A stretch of 64,000 bases of DNA from Alteromonadaceae bacterium. Its GTDB lineage: Bacteria; Pseudomonadota; Gammaproteobacteria; Enterobacterales; Alteromonadaceae. Positions 1-11,560 of the stretch are shown here, one piece after another (position 1 is the first letter of the stretch; the number at the start of each line of letters is the position of its first letter). A program made the translations under genes and the position numbers. Location: assembly GCA_023301705.1 (NCBI GenBank), contig JALZUE010000056.1, positions 1 through 64,000 of the forward strand. Reading direction: 5' to 3'. The notes under the pieces are model-generated. The model had not been told where the DNA came from. It made no database searches and saw only the letters and a program-made list of their open reading frames with translations.

Positions 1-1248
1 GATGAAATGGTGCACGTTGCAAAAGAAATGCAACGACAATACTTTGATTTACCGTTGTTAATTGGTGGTGCAACCACATCAAAAGCTCATACTGCAGTTA
101 AAATTGAACAAAACTATGATCACCCTGTAATTTATGTACCTAACGCTTCACGTTCTGTATCGGTAGTAAGTTCGCTATTGTCTGATGAGTTACGCCCAGC
201 ATTTTTAGAACGACAAGCGAAAGAATACGACAAAGTGCGCGAGCAACATGCACGTAAAGGACCTCGCTCAACTATTGTGTCGATAGAAGAAGCACGTAAA
301 AATGCCTACCCGTTAAACTTTAATGACTACACACCAACAACACCTAAAGATTTAGGTGTGACTGTTGTTGAAGATTTAGATTTAAATATTGTGCGAAATT
401 ACATTGATTGGACACCATTCTTCATGACTTGGCAGTTATCAGGTAAATATCCAAAAATACTTGAACATGAATTAGTAGGAAGAGAAGCGCAAAGTTTATT
501 TAATGATGCGAATGCAATATTAGACGATGTTATTAAACGTGGCGCATTAAAAGCTAAAGCAGTGATTGGTTTATTTCCTGCTGTTCGTCAAGGTGATGAT
601 GTAATGCTTTTCGCTGATGATGAACGTAATGAAGAGCTAATGCGTATACATCAATTACGTCAGCAAGGTAAAAAACCATCAGGCCAATATAACCGTTGTT
701 TAGCTGACTATATTGCAGACGAAGCGTCAGGCGTTAAAGATTATATGGGCGCTTTTGCTGTTTCAGCTGGTTTTGGTTGTGATGAGTTAGTAGCAGAGTT
801 TGATGCTAAGCACGATGATTATAACAGCATTTTAATGAAAGCAGTTGCCGACCGTTTAGCTGAAGCATCAGCCGAATATATGCATGAGCGTGTTCGTAAA
901 GAATACTGGGGCTTCGCAAAAGATGAAGTATTAGATAATGAAGCGTTAATACGTGAATCTTATCAAGGTATTCGTCCTGCGCCAGGTTACCCTGCATGCC
1001 CTGAACATACAGAAAAGGGCTTGTTATGGGACTTACTCGATGTTGAAAACAATATTGGTATGGAATTAACGTCTAGCTATGCAATGTGGCCAGGTGCGGC
1101 GGTAAGTGGTTTTTACTTTGCTCACCCTGACAGTAAATATTTCGCTGTTGCTAAAATAGATAAAGATCAAGTGACTGATTATGCCCAGCGTAAAGGAATG
1201 ACACAAGAAGATGCGGAACGTTGGTTATCGCCTAACTTAGAAGATTAA
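1..1248 (+). CDS. metH: B12-dependent methionine synthase, C-terminal part (5' truncated by window edge)
   Basis: Open from base 1 in frame (gat gaa atg); activation-domain sequence RPAPGYPACPEHTEKGLLWDLL and ELTSSYAMWPGAAVSGFYFAHPDSKYF typical of the MetH AdoMet-binding domain. Confidence 0.95.
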   Translation, partial: DEMVHVAKEMQRQYFDLPLLIGGATTSKAHTAVKIEQNYDHPVIYVPNASRSVSVVSSLLSDELRPAFLERQAKEYDKVREQHARKGPRSTIVSIEEARKNAYPLNFNDYTPTTPKDLGVTVVEDLDLNIVRNYIDWTPFFMTWQLSGKYPKILEHELVGREAQSLFNDANAILDDVIKRGALKAKAVIGLFPAVRQGDDVMLFADDERNEELMRIHQLRQQGKKPSGQYNRCLADYIADEASGVKDYMGAFAVSAGFGCDELVAEFDAKHDDYNSILMKAVADRLAEASAEYMHERVRKEYWGFAKDEVLDNEALIRESYQGIRPAPGYPACPEHTEKGLLWDLLDVENNIGMELTSSYAMWPGAAVSGFYFAHPDSKYFAVAKIDKDQVTDYAQRKGMTQEDAERWLSPNLED

Positions 1249-1320
1249 TATTTAAATGTTAATTCTAATGTTAGCTCTGGGTATGATTATCTAGGTTATT
1301 AGTTTTACAAATATTGATAT

Positions 1321-1362
1321 AAGCCACTAATGAATGTTTAAACACTCATTAGTGGCTTTTTA
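1321..1362 (+). terminator. Rho-independent terminator after metH
   Basis: AAGCCACTAATGA / TCATTAGTGGCTT stem followed by T-run. Confidence 0.85.
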
Positions 1363-1449
1363 TTTTCTAGCTTTATTTATTTCATTCGTGTATTAATACA
1401 AATTTTATCTATGAAATATTAAGCATTACAATAGGTGCTACAATAAGTA

Positions 1450-2097
1450 TTAAGCTAAGCTTTTTAATACGTTAATGACTTCGCTAGGGTCTTGTCTTAA
1501 GGTGTAATCAGTATCAACAAATGCACTTGCAATACTACCATCTTGCGCGATAACAAATGTTGCGGCTAATGGTAAATCAAATTGTCCTGTACCATTATGT
1601 GCTTCAACATCAATACCAAACGATAAATATACCGGACGCAGCTCTTCAGGCAAGGTAAATACTAAACCTAACTCTTTAGCATATTCTGCATTTTTATCAC
1701 TAAGTACATCAAATGCTAAAGTGTTTTTTTCTTTAGTCGATAAAGAAGCATCAGGTAATTCAGGTGTTATAGCAACTAAATTTGCGCCTAATGCATTAAT
1801 TTCAGCTAATGACTTTTCAAATGCAACTAACTCTAAATTACAGTACGGGCACCATCCACCTCGGTAGAAAACAACCACTAAAGGACCCTTTTCCAGTAGT
1901 TGTGGTAGCTCTATATAGTCACCATTATGATTAGGTAGAGCAAAAGGTGTTAGTTTATTACCTATTTTGGGAGCTTTTTGCTTAATGCCAGTATTTTCTA
2001 GTGTTTGTGTGGCTTGCGCCATTAATGCTTGAATATCTTTTGGTGCGTTTTCTAAAAAACCTTTTTTAAATTCAGCTAATTGTTCTGTTAATGACAT
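1450..2097 (-). CDS. Peroxiredoxin-like (AhpC/TSA, thioredoxin-fold) protein
   Basis: GPLVVVFYRGGWCPYCNLEL motif, thioredoxin-like fold pattern. Confidence 0.85.
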   Translation of the reverse strand: MSLTEQLAEFKKGFLENAPKDIQALMAQATQTLENTGIKQKAPKIGNKLTPFALPNHNGDYIELPQLLEKGPLVVVFYRGGWCPYCNLELVAFEKSLAEINALGANLVAITPELPDASLSTKEKNTLAFDVLSDKNAEYAKELGLVFTLPEELRPVYLSFGIDVEAHNGTGQFDLPLAATFVIAQDGSIASAFVDTDYTLRQDPSEVINVLKSLA

Positions 2098-2205
2098 GTG
2101 TTGTTCCTTAAGGTGACAAATAAAAGTTGTGAGAAAGTAATATTGCTTTATTCAATCATAGCTGAAAGATTGCTTCAATTAAGGTTTTAAAAAAAAGAGT
2201 AGAAA

Positions 2206-2222
2206 TAACAAGCAATTTGTTA
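2206..2222. promoter_or_regulatory. Candidate TetR-family operator dyad
   Basis: TAACAA-GCAAT-TTGTTA perfect 6-bp arms between divergent peroxiredoxin-like and TetR genes. Confidence 0.35.
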
Positions 2223-2261
2223 CAAGATGTTTATCTCTATTATTGAGGGTTTTTAATCACT

Positions 2262-2828
2262 ATGGCTAAAATACAATACGACAGGTTAAATGTTTTAACT
2301 CAAACCATGAACTTATTTTGGCAAAGTGGTTATCATGCCACGTCAATGCAAGCGTTGTTCACAGTAACCGGGCTAAAGCCAGGTAGTGTTTATTTAGCCT
2401 TTGGTAATAAAGAAAGTTTATTTAAAATGTCTGTAGAGCATTATACGAATAATGCTGTGGCTGAATTAAATCGTATTTTTAGTGAAGCTGACTCTGTGGG
2501 TGAAGCTATTAGCTTATTGTTAACTTCATTTGTCACTAATATTAATACTGAGGATTATGTTGGCTGTTTTTTGGTTAAAAGTCAGCTTGAATTAAGCAAT
2601 GATTGTGAACTAAAAGCTTATGTTCAACAACAGCTTAAGCGTATTGAGCAGGTTTACGAGGTGAACTTATTAAGTTTATATGAAGAGAAAGACGCGAAAG
2701 AAAAAGCAACGTCTATTATGCTACATATGTTTGGTATTTGTGTTTATGGTTACCATAGTAAAAATCAAAACATATTAATGAATACATTACATGCTAGTTT
2801 ACCATGGTTACCTTGGCATCAAGAGTAA
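2262..2828 (+). CDS. TetR/AcrR family transcriptional regulator
   Basis: N-terminal HTH: FWQSGYHATSMQALFTVTGLKPGSVYLAFGNKESLF. Confidence 0.85.
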   Translation: MAKIQYDRLNVLTQTMNLFWQSGYHATSMQALFTVTGLKPGSVYLAFGNKESLFKMSVEHYTNNAVAELNRIFSEADSVGEAISLLLTSFVTNINTEDYVGCFLVKSQLELSNDCELKAYVQQQLKRIEQVYEVNLLSLYEEKDAKEKATSIMLHMFGICVYGYHSKNQNILMNTLHASLPWLPWHQE

Positions 2829-2897
2829 TGTACTCATTTTTACAACGAAAGTTATAAAGCTAAAAACTTTATATGAACAGCAAATCTTAGTATTTAA

Positions 2898-3197
2898 CTA
2901 TAAACTTTCTTCGAAGTTGGCTAGTACGGTAAATAGCTTTTCTATTTTTTTCACTAAAGACACTAATAATTCATGACTTTTGTTGCCTTGCCATTGTAAT
3001 AAGTTATCTGCAATTTCTTCTACGTAAGGTTGAAAGGTATCGGCTGAAGATACAAAACCTGCATCTTTAGGAAATATCGCTTTAAATCCTGCTTTCTTTT
3101 TTTCTCTTAAATCACTTAATGTTGCATCTGCAGCTAACGACTTCTTTAAAATAATTGATATGTTCTCAATTAATTGCTGCTCAATTGCTTTACTCAT
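2898..3197 (-). CDS. Conserved hypothetical protein, 99 aa
   Basis: Intact ORF with ATG start and plausible intergenic context; no family recognised. Confidence 0.55.
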   Translation of the reverse strand: MSKAIEQQLIENISIILKKSLAADATLSDLREKKKAGFKAIFPKDAGFVSSADTFQPYVEEIADNLLQWQGNKSHELLVSLVKKIEKLFTVLANFEESL

Positions 3198-3293
3198 AAT
3201 ACTGCCTGTTATTAGTGGTCATTATCATTTGTTGATAAATATTGATATGTAAATTAAAAGAGCGGCTCTTAATTTACATTTTTTATAGCGGTA

Positions 3294-4310
3294 TTATGTC
3301 AAATTTAATGGTGTTTTGTTAGCTTCCCCAGCAATTTCTCTAACTAATTTAGGCACTAAATAACCTGAGAGGTTGGCCATAAGTTCTTGATAAATTTGTT
3401 TGGCAGTATTTTCACTAATATCAAAATGAGCCGCGCCTTGGACTTTATCTAACACATGTAAATAATATGGCTGTATGCCATTATCAAAAAGCTTTTCAGA
3501 TAAAGCGGCTAATGTGTCGGCATCATCATTAACGCCTTTTAATAAAACACTTTGGTTGTATAAACGAATATTATGTTGAATCAGTGGTGTTATGACGTTA
3601 ATCAATGCGTTATCAATTTCGTTTGCATGGTTAATGTGTAATACCATCGAACAAACTAAGCGACTACTAGCAAGAGTATTGACCAGCGCTCTAGTTATGC
3701 GGTTAGGAATAACGACCGGTAAACGAGTATGTATTCTAAGGCGTTTAATATGCGAAATAGCCTCAACTTTTTTAACTAACCAATCAATGTGTTCATCATT
3801 CGCCATTAGTGGGTCTCCACCACTAAAAATAACTTCCGTTATTTCTGTATGAGCAGCTATATAATTTAATGCGGGCTGCCACCTTGCTTTGTTCGGGCTA
3901 TTATCAACATAAGGGAAATGCCGGCGAAAACAGTAGCGACAATTCACTGCGCAACCCGCTTTTACTATCATTAACACTCTATTTTTGTATTTATGTAATA
4001 GACCTTCTGCAACCGTGTCATGCTCTTCTAGTGGGTCTGTCAAATAACCATTAGAGTCAGAGAATTCTTCATTTAATGGCATTACTTGTTTTAACAATGG
4101 ATCGTGAATATTGCCCTTTACCATTTTCTGTATAAAAGGCACTGGAACACGAACAGGAAAAAGCTTACGAGCTTCAAAATGCTGAGCATATTCACTTGGA
4201 TCTATTTCAAGCATTTCGAGTAACTTTTTCGGATCAGTGACAACATTTGCTAATTCTTTTTGCCATGAAGCGTGTAATTGAACGAGGTTTTGAGGTATTA
4301 TCTTCGTCAT
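3294..4310 (-). CDS. epmB: EF-P beta-lysylation protein EpmB (radical SAM lysine 2,3-aminomutase-like)
   Basis: [11 protein letters not shown] radical SAM motif, GGDPLM; divergent from efp. Confidence 0.93.
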   Translation of the reverse strand: MTKIIPQNLVQLHASWQKELANVVTDPKKLLEMLEIDPSEYAQHFEARKLFPVRVPVPFIQKMVKGNIHDPLLKQVMPLNEEFSDSNGYLTDPLEEHDTVAEGLLHKYKNRVLMIVKAGCAVNCRYCFRRHFPYVDNSPNKARWQPALNYIAAHTEITEVIFSGGDPLMANDEHIDWLVKKVEAISHIKRLRIHTRLPVVIPNRITRALVNTLASSRLVCSMVLHINHANEIDNALINVITPLIQHNIRLYNQSVLLKGVNDDADTLAALSEKLFDNGIQPYYLHVLDKVQGAAHFDISENTAKQIYQELMANLSGYLVPKLVREIAGEANKTPLNLT

Positions 4311-4346
4311 TATTTTTTAATTCTCTGCGTATTAAGAGCACAATAT

Positions 4347-4916
4347 ATGGCAACTTTCAGTACAAACCAATTTAAAGCCGGGCTTAAGATAATGCTTGAC
4401 GGCGAACCTTGCAACATTCTTGAGAACGAATTAGTAAAACCAGGTAAAGGACAAGCATTTAATCGTGTTAAAATCCGTAAGTTAATTTCAGGAAAAGTCT
4501 TAGAAAAAACATTTAAATCAGGTGAAAGCGTTGATGGTGCAGATGTTATGGATACTGAATTAGCGTATTTATACGCTGATGGTGAGTTTTGGCATTTTAT
4601 GAATAACGACACTTTCGAGCAAATTGCAGCTGATGAAAAGGCCGTAGCAGATAATGTTAAATGGCTAGCTGAAAGCGATATTTGTACTATTACTCTGTGG
4701 AATGATTCTCCTATATCTGTAACGCCGCCAAATTTTGTTGAACTAGAAGTTGTAGAAACAGATCCTGGTTTAAAAGGTGACACCGCAGGTACTGGTGGTA
4801 AACCAGCAACATTATCAACAGGTGCTGTTGTACGTGTACCATTATTTATTCAAATTGGTGAAGTTGTTAAAGTAGATACACGTGTTGGCGAATATGTATC
4901 AAGAGCTGCTAAATAG
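4347..4916 (+). CDS. efp: Elongation factor P
   Basis: [24 protein letters not shown]...[16 protein letters not shown]; start placed at ATG 4347 rather than the ORF-track 4278. Confidence 0.95.
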   Translation: MATFSTNQFKAGLKIMLDGEPCNILENELVKPGKGQAFNRVKIRKLISGKVLEKTFKSGESVDGADVMDTELAYLYADGEFWHFMNNDTFEQIAADEKAVADNVKWLAESDICTITLWNDSPISVTPPNFVELEVVETDPGLKGDTAGTGGKPATLSTGAVVRVPLFIQIGEVVKVDTRVGEYVSRAAK

Positions 4917-4951
4917 CAGCCATATATATCGACATCGAAAGGTACATAACG

Positions 4952-4988
4952 AAAAGGCTGTATAAGTGATTATACGGCCTTTTTTTGT
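4952..4988 (+). terminator. Rho-independent terminator after efp
   Basis: AAAAGGCTGTATAA gtga TTATACGGCCTTTTTTT. Confidence 0.85.
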
Positions 4989-5023
4989 TGTATATTGATG
5001 TGTAGTTAAGACAAATTAGCCTT

Positions 5024-7060
5024 CTATAATTTGAACTCTTGTACTGAGTTTTGTAACTCCTCAGATAAACGAGCAACTTCAGAGCTTGCATCTGCTGTTT
5101 GTTTAGCACCTAAGGTTGTTTGTTCTGCAATGCCAACAATTGATTCTAAGTTTTCACTAATTTCTTTGGCTACAGTACTTTGTTCATTAGCGGCAGTTGC
5201 AATTTGAGAACTACGATCATACGCTTCATGAACTGCATGAGTTATAGTATCTAGTGCCTTATTTGCTAAATCGCTTTGTTCAACACAATCGGTTGCTTGA
5301 GATTTACCTTTATCCATTACAGATACAGCCTTTTCAGCACCTGCTTGCAATACTTCAATCATTTTTTGAATCTCTTGTGTTGATTCTTGAGTACGACTTG
5401 CTAGTGTTCGAACTTCATCAGCAACAACCGAGAAGCCTCTACCTTGCTCTCCAGCTCTTGCTGCTTCAATTGCAGCGTTTAATGCTAATAAGTTAGTTTG
5501 TTCAGCAATACCTCTGATTACATCAAGTATGGTTCCTATAGATGAGCTATCTTGCTGTAGTTGTTCGATTACATGGGCAGCAGAGTCTACTTCAGTTGCT
5601 AGTAATTCTATTGTTTCTTTAGTCTTTTCAGAAATAACTTTAACACGCTCAGCTTCATCGTCTGCTTGTTGTATGTCAGCTAGCGCATCGTTAACACTTG
5701 ATAATACCTCTTGTGAGGTGCTACTCATTTGTGTTGTTGCAGAAGCTGCTTGCTCAACTTGATTACGTTGTTGTTCAATAGATGCCGTACTTTGTAGGGT
5801 AATTGTGGATGTTTGCTCTGCCGCTGCTGCTAATTGAACTGAGCGACTTACAATACCTTGAATGAGCTCTCTCAGACTATCAATTACTTTATTACAATTA
5901 TTGGATAACAAGGCAAACTCGTCTTTACCAGAATCATCAAGTTTTTTCGACAAGTCACCAGAGGCAACAATATTTAATATTTTATTAACTCTTGCAAGAG
6001 GTCTAGTAATACTTCTTAGTGTAACTATTGTGATTAAACAGGCGATAATCGCTGAAATACTTAATATCATCCATGTTTCTGTACGACTTGATGTAATTGA
6101 ATTTTTTACGGCCAATGAAGCGTTGTTGGTTTTTTCATCAGCTAATTTAACTTGTGTAGAAAGCACAACGTTGGCAGATAATACGTTTAATTCTACTTGT
6201 TCAAGATTTTCTTTTGCTAATTTGTAAGCTTCAAGTTGTTGTGCTTTTATATCAATGATAGTGGTAAATAATGTTTCAATGTTTTCTAATGCACCTATTA
6301 AGTCACTTGAAATATAGTCGGTATCATCTGCGTTATATTGAACAAGTTCATTATTGATTTGTTTCGTTAAGTTTTTAATGCCAATAATACTATTGGTTAT
6401 ATCATTTTCAATGAAATGGGCATTTTGTTGATCTAATGTATCGCGGTATTCAAAGGCAGAGCTAACAACTGAGTTTAGGTAAAACTCTATTTCTTCTCCT
6501 AAACTGACCGCTTTTTGTAATAAAGTATCAGCAAGTTCATGGTCTGCTAAATCAAGCATAAGTGTTGCAGCATCATCTGCTTTTTCTTCTATAATATCGA
6601 TCTGATCCAATAACTTTTCTGTTAATGTTATTGTCTGTTGTCTGTTGTAAAACACACCTTCAATTGTTTTTATTAGGCGACTATGAATCTTTGTGATTTG
6701 ATTGAGGTTATCAGTTGCTTTCTTATCATCTGAAATAATAAGCTGTAAATTTTCCATTTCTGTTACGAAAGCTTTATCTATCGAAAGATATTTTTCTTTA
6801 AATAAACTTAATTCATCGGTGTCTGTTTGATAAAAAGCTTGTAGTGTGATGTTGTTCGTTTGAAATAATTTATTAGCTAGACCGTTACTTGTTTTTAAGG
6901 TGGGAATTGCTTTTTCACTTTGCTCTACTAAAGAGCTGCTAATCGCATTTAAATTGTTAAATGAAAACACACTGGTTACTATTAACAAGCAAAATAGAAT
7001 TGAAAATCCGCTAGTAATTTTCATCGCTACAGTTAAGTTCATATTGTCCCCGCTAACCAT
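5024..7060 (-). CDS. Methyl-accepting chemotaxis protein (start possibly ATG at 7042)
   Basis: Signalling tip [42 protein letters not shown] region; N-terminal TM. Confidence 0.93.
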   Translation of the reverse strand: MVSGDNMNLTVAMKITSGFSILFCLLIVTSVFSFNNLNAISSSLVEQSEKAIPTLKTSNGLANKLFQTNNITLQAFYQTDTDELSLFKEKYLSIDKAFVTEMENLQLIISDDKKATDNLNQITKIHSRLIKTIEGVFYNRQQTITLTEKLLDQIDIIEEKADDAATLMLDLADHELADTLLQKAVSLGEEIEFYLNSVVSSAFEYRDTLDQQNAHFIENDITNSIIGIKNLTKQINNELVQYNADDTDYISSDLIGALENIETLFTTIIDIKAQQLEAYKLAKENLEQVELNVLSANVVLSTQVKLADEKTNNASLAVKNSITSSRTETWMILSISAIIACLITIVTLRSITRPLARVNKILNIVASGDLSKKLDDSGKDEFALLSNNCNKVIDSLRELIQGIVSRSVQLAAAAEQTSTITLQSTASIEQQRNQVEQAASATTQMSSTSQEVLSSVNDALADIQQADDEAERVKVISEKTKETIELLATEVDSAAHVIEQLQQDSSSIGTILDVIRGIAEQTNLLALNAAIEAARAGEQGRGFSVVADEVRTLASRTQESTQEIQKMIEVLQAGAEKAVSVMDKGKSQATDCVEQSDLANKALDTITHAVHEAYDRSSQIATAANEQSTVAKEISENLESIVGIAEQTTLGAKQTADASSEVARLSEELQNSVQEFKL

Positions 7061-7231
7061 CTATTAGAAGATGCTTTATTATATTTATATTTTTTAATAC
7101 ATTATTGATTTTAGTATAGGACACTTTATCAATAAGCCAATAAAAGTTATTGATATAATACTTTTCGAAAACCTTGTTTTTATTAGATTAATTTAAATAT
7201 TGGTAAGAGATATAGAAGTAAGGATATGTTT

Positions 7232-8047
7232 TTATTGCTTTATATGTGCTTGTTCTTCAAATAGCTTTTTATCCTCCCATCGCATCATTGTTAATGTATT
7301 ACCCCATACGCAACCTGTATCTAGTGCATGAATATTATCTGTTGAACATTCACCTAGTAATGATGCCCAATGTCCAAACAGCCAGTGTTGTTCAGTCAAT
7401 TGATTAGGAAATAAAAACCAAGCTTGTAAGTTTGTAGGGGAGTCTTTAATTTGTTGTTTAGCGGTAAACTCTAAAGAGCCGTCTAAGTGACAATAACGCA
7501 TTCTTGTAAATGCATTAATACTAAATCTAAATCTATCTTTATCATTGTTTACATCTAACCAACTATTAGGCGTTTCGCCATACATATGGGTTAACCATTC
7601 GATTATATTACTTGATTGTAGCTTTTGTTGAATAAATTCGGCAGCATCAATTGCTTCTGTTATATTCCATTGAGGTGATAAACCTGCATGCGATAAAAAG
7701 CCTTTTTTATCGGGAGTTTGTAATAATAAAGGTTTAGTTCTTAACCAAGAAATTAGTTCAGGCAGATCGGCTGCATTTAATAAAGGGGAAAGGAGTTCTG
7801 AAGGTTTAGCTTTTTTTAAGCCATAGTATATAGAGAGTAAATGTATGTCGTGGTTACCTAAGACCATATCAAATGCACCACCTAAACTTTTAAGGTAACG
7901 CATGGTTTCCAAAGATTTAGGGCCTCTAGCAACAATATCACCTAACGCCCACAGTTTATCTGTTTTTGGGTTAAAGTTTACTTGAATAAGTAAGGCTTTT
8001 AATTCGTCAAAACAGCCTTGTATATCACCAACTATATATAAGGCCAT
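7232..8047 (-). CDS. apaH: Symmetrical bis(5'-nucleosyl)-tetraphosphatase
   Basis: VGDIQGCFDEL, GDIVARGPKSLE, LGNHDIHLL motifs; apaG-apaH order. Confidence 0.95.
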   Translation of the reverse strand: MALYIVGDIQGCFDELKALLIQVNFNPKTDKLWALGDIVARGPKSLETMRYLKSLGGAFDMVLGNHDIHLLSIYYGLKKAKPSELLSPLLNAADLPELISWLRTKPLLLQTPDKKGFLSHAGLSPQWNITEAIDAAEFIQQKLQSSNIIEWLTHMYGETPNSWLDVNNDKDRFRFSINAFTRMRYCHLDGSLEFTAKQQIKDSPTNLQAWFLFPNQLTEQHWLFGHWASLLGECSTDNIHALDTGCVWGNTLTMMRWEDKKLFEEQAHIKQ

Positions 8048-8073
8048 AATGACTTGCCATTTAAGATGAAAAA

Positions 8074-8451
8074 CTAATGAAAAATATTGGGTTTAGCTAA
8101 GGTAAATACAGGTATGTTAGCTTTTACTTTATTACCATTACTCGTTTCAAAAACATAAAACCCTTGCATAGTGCCTACAGGTGTTTTAAAGGCACAACCG
8201 CTAGTGTAAGTGTACGATTTTTTAGGTGCAAGGTGTGGTTGCTGTCCGACAACGCCTTCTCCTTGTACATTTGTTTCATCACCATTGGCATCTGTGATCA
8301 ACCATGAACGCTCAAGTAATTGAACATTTTCGTCAGTTGTGTTTTCGATTGTGATGGTGTAACTGTATATATACTGCTCATTTTCTATCGATTGCTCAGT
8401 TAGGTACTGTGTTTTAATAGAGACTTTAATATCGTTATTATATTCAATCAT
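8074..8451 (-). CDS. apaG: ApaG protein (start at MIEYNND, 8451)
   Basis: YSYTITIENTTDENVQLLERSWLITDANG; adjacent to rsmA/apaH. Confidence 0.93.
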   Translation of the reverse strand: MIEYNNDIKVSIKTQYLTEQSIENEQYIYSYTITIENTTDENVQLLERSWLITDANGDETNVQGEGVVGQQPHLAPKKSYTYTSGCAFKTPVGTMQGFYVFETSNGNKVKANIPVFTLAKPNIFH

Positions 8452-8455
8452 ATTG

Positions 8456-9268
8456 TTATGTTTCTGCGGGTAAAGTGGCAATAAAGTTGGCTACGCGAAT
8501 ATAATCATTTACTGATAAATTTTCAGGGCGTAAACTTGGATCAATAGATAAACTTTCTAGTTGCTCAACCGTTAATAGTTTTTTAAAGCTATTTCTAATA
8601 GTTTTTCTACGCTGATTAAAAGCTGTAATACAAACTGTATTTAATATATTGATGTCACTGACAGGGTTTTTAATTTCTTTATGAGGGATTAGCCTAACAA
8701 TAGCTGAATCAACTTTTGGTGCTGGTTTAAAAGCTTCAGGGCCTATTTCCATTACAGGAATAACCTGACACTGGTACTGAGTCATAATACTTAAACGACC
8801 ATAAGTTTTACAATCTGGACCAGCGGCCATACGTTCAACAACTTCTTTTTGTAACATAAAGTGCATATCTTGCACTTTATCTTTAAATGTTAATAAATGA
8901 AAAATAAGCGGAGTTGAAATGTTATAAGGCAAGTTACCAAAGATACGTAATGGTTTTTCTGGTGATGACAATTCACCAAAATCAAACTTTAACGCATCAA
9001 TTTCATGAATCGTTAAATGCGGAGCAAGGAAAGGATGGTGACGCAAACGTTTTGCTAAATCACGGTCTAACTCTATTACTGACAAATGACCTGCACGTTC
9101 TACTACAGGTTCGGTTAAAGCGCCAAGGCCAGGCCCAATTTCTACTAAGTTTTCATTAGGTTCGGGGTTAATCGCATCAACAATACGACTAATAACAGAA
9201 TCATTATGAAGGAAGTTTTGACCAAATCTTTTTTTTGCTTGATGACCTAAGTGACTGCTTTTACTCAT
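8456..9268 (-). CDS. rsmA: 16S rRNA (adenine1518/1519-N6)-dimethyltransferase
   Basis: [44 protein letters not shown]. Confidence 0.96.
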   Translation of the reverse strand: MSKSSHLGHQAKKRFGQNFLHNDSVISRIVDAINPEPNENLVEIGPGLGALTEPVVERAGHLSVIELDRDLAKRLRHHPFLAPHLTIHEIDALKFDFGELSSPEKPLRIFGNLPYNISTPLIFHLLTFKDKVQDMHFMLQKEVVERMAAGPDCKTYGRLSIMTQYQCQVIPVMEIGPEAFKPAPKVDSAIVRLIPHKEIKNPVSDINILNTVCITAFNQRRKTIRNSFKKLLTVEQLESLSIDPSLRPENLSVNDYIRVANFIATLPAET

Positions 9269-10248
9269 GATTTATTATTACTTAATTCTATTGCAGAAGA
9301 CATTGCTTCTAAAAAACTGCCGGAATCGGCTTTACCTGTACCAGCAAGCTCTAGTGCCGTGCCATGATCAACAGATGTTCGAATAAACGGTAAACCTAAC
9401 GTTATATTTACAGATGAACCAAAGCCTTTATACTTTAATACAGGCAAACCTTGGTCGTGATACATGGCTAATACAACATCAGCATCTTTTAAATACTTTT
9501 CTTGAAAAATAGTATCACCAGGCAATGGACCAATAATATTGATGCCTTCTTCACGTAAGGTATTAAAAGCTGGGATAATAGTATCTAGCTCTTCTCTTCC
9601 TAAATGACCGTCTTCGCCCGCATGAGGGTTTAAACCACAAGCGTAAATTTTAGGGTTTGCGATACCAAATTTTCTTACTAAATCGTTGTGTAATATACGT
9701 GTTACCTTTTGTAAACGTTCAGTCGTAATTGCTTTTGATACATATGCTAACGGAATATGAGTAGTAACAAGTGCTACTCTTAAGCCTTTAGTTGCTAGCA
9801 TCATAACCACATCAGAGCAGTTTGCTTGATGTGCAAAAAACTCAGTATGGCCACTAAAGGCAATACCAGATTTATTGATTAGCCCTTTGTGAACAGGCCC
9901 TGTAACAATGGCATCAAACTCACCCGAAATGTTTTTTTCACTTGCGATACGAAGTGTATCTACAACATAAGCACCATTTTCAGTATTTAATTGACCTGCA
10001 CAACAAGTGTCGTTTAATTCAACGGGTAAAATAGTTAACGTACCGGCTTTTTGAGGTTTAGCAGGTTTGTTTACATCATAGTCAATCAATACTATTGGCA
10101 AGCTAAGCTGTTTTGCTCGCTCTTCGATTAATACTTTTGAAGCAATAATAACTATTTCTACAGGCCAGTCTTGTTGAGCTATTGCTAGTACTAAATCAGG
10201 ACCAATACCTGCTGGTTCACCCGGGGTTATTGCTATGCGCTTTGTCAT
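9265..10248 (-). CDS. pdxA: 4-hydroxythreonine-4-phosphate dehydrogenase
   Basis: [43 protein letters not shown]. Confidence 0.95.
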   Translation of the reverse strand: MTKRIAITPGEPAGIGPDLVLAIAQQDWPVEIVIIASKVLIEERAKQLSLPIVLIDYDVNKPAKPQKAGTLTILPVELNDTCCAGQLNTENGAYVVDTLRIASEKNISGEFDAIVTGPVHKGLINKSGIAFSGHTEFFAHQANCSDVVMMLATKGLRVALVTTHIPLAYVSKAITTERLQKVTRILHNDLVRKFGIANPKIYACGLNPHAGEDGHLGREELDTIIPAFNTLREEGINIIGPLPGDTIFQEKYLKDADVVLAMYHDQGLPVLKYKGFGSSVNITLGLPFIRTSVDHGTALELAGTGKADSGSFLEAMSSAIELSNNKS

Positions 10249-11543
10249 TAAATATCGCCTAAGTCGAAAATTTCTACGTATGCTTGATCTCTAGACTCTT
10301 TTAACCAACGTTCAGCTTCTGCAGCAAATTTACGTTGATAAATAATTTGGTAAGCATTGTTTTCATCGGCTTTATCAGTAGCGTCGAGTATTCTTCTTCC
10401 TGTTAATTGGGCAATATGCCAACCAAAAGAAGATCTAAAAGGAGTTGTATATTCATCAACATTTATTGCTGCAAGAGCATCTCTGAACGCTGGGTCATAA
10501 TTGTTTGGATCACTCCAACCTAATTCACCACCTTTAACACCAGAAGGACCATCTGAATGTTCTTTTGCTAATTCACCGAAATCGGCTTCACCAGCTGCAA
10601 TTTTGTCTAAAAAGTTTTGTAATGTTTCTTGTGCTTTCTCTTCACTTAGAATAATTGAAGGTGTGATAAGTATGTGTCTAGCTTCAACTTCTTCAACTTC
10701 TACAATTTTTTTACCTCGTTGGTCTAATATTTTTACAATGCTATAACCTAAACCCGTGCGAATCGGACCGAAAATATCACCTTTAGCTTGGCCGTCAACA
10801 AGTTCAGCAAATACTGTAGGCATTTCATTAATAGTTTTCCAACCAAAATCACCACCTTTGAGTGCTAAATTATCACCTGAAGATGCTAAAGCTATTTTTG
10901 CAAAATCAGAACCGTTGTTCAATAATTCTACTACTTTGTCAGCTCGTTCTTTTGATGCTGTTACTTCTTCTTGTGTTACATTAGCTGGAAATTCAATTAA
11001 AATATGTCCTAGGTGGTATTCTATTTTATCTTCACTTTGGTCTTTTATGGTTTGTATTAGACTTTCAACTTCTTGAGGTGAAATATAAACACGACGTCTA
11101 ACTGAGTTTCTACGGACATCACTAATAATTAATTCTTTTCTTAAGCTCTCTCGGTAGCGTTCAAAAGATGTACCTTCAGCAATTATATTTTCACGAAACT
11201 GCTCTACAGTTAATTGGCTTTGAGCAGCAATATTGGTTAAGGTTTCATCAAGTTGAGCGTCACTGACTTGAACACCAACACGTTCACCTATACCTAGAAT
11301 TAAAGTGTCATCAATTAATTTATCGATAACTTGTACTCTTAAGGCATTGTCTGATGGCAATGCTTGTGAGTTTTTAGCGGCATTACTTTTAACTGTAATG
11401 ATTAAGTCTTGAATATCTGATTCAAGTATTACACTGTCATTCACTACCGCTGCAACACGGTCAAGCTCTACAACTTTTGCTTGTGAAGAAATACTTAAAA
11501 ATAAAGTGCTACAAGCAAAACATAATGTTAATAATTTTTTCAT
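10248..11543 (-). CDS. surA: Periplasmic peptidyl-prolyl isomerase/chaperone SurA
   Basis: Signal peptide, SurA N-domain, two parvulin repeats (HILIEFP..., ARHILITPS...). Confidence 0.95.
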   Translation of the reverse strand: MKKLLTLCFACSTLFLSISSQAKVVELDRVAAVVNDSVILESDIQDLIITVKSNAAKNSQALPSDNALRVQVIDKLIDDTLILGIGERVGVQVSDAQLDETLTNIAAQSQLTVEQFRENIIAEGTSFERYRESLRKELIISDVRRNSVRRRVYISPQEVESLIQTIKDQSEDKIEYHLGHILIEFPANVTQEEVTASKERADKVVELLNNGSDFAKIALASSGDNLALKGGDFGWKTINEMPTVFAELVDGQAKGDIFGPIRTGLGYSIVKILDQRGKKIVEVEEVEARHILITPSIILSEEKAQETLQNFLDKIAAGEADFGELAKEHSDGPSGVKGGELGWSDPNNYDPAFRDALAAINVDEYTTPFRSSFGWHIAQLTGRRILDATDKADENNAYQIIYQRKFAAEAERWLKESRDQAYVEIFDLGDI

Positions 11544-11560
11544 TGCGTTAATAATTCTTA

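Noticed and set aside
3592-4054. Plus-strand ORFs opposite epmB
   Set aside because: Antisense shadows of an unambiguous radical SAM gene.
4310-4783. 157-aa minus-strand ORF opposite efp
   Set aside because: Ser-rich antisense shadow of efp.
5254-6227. Plus-strand ORFs opposite the chemotaxis receptor
   Set aside because: Repetitive Leu/Ser/Ala translation of a coiled-coil gene read antisense.
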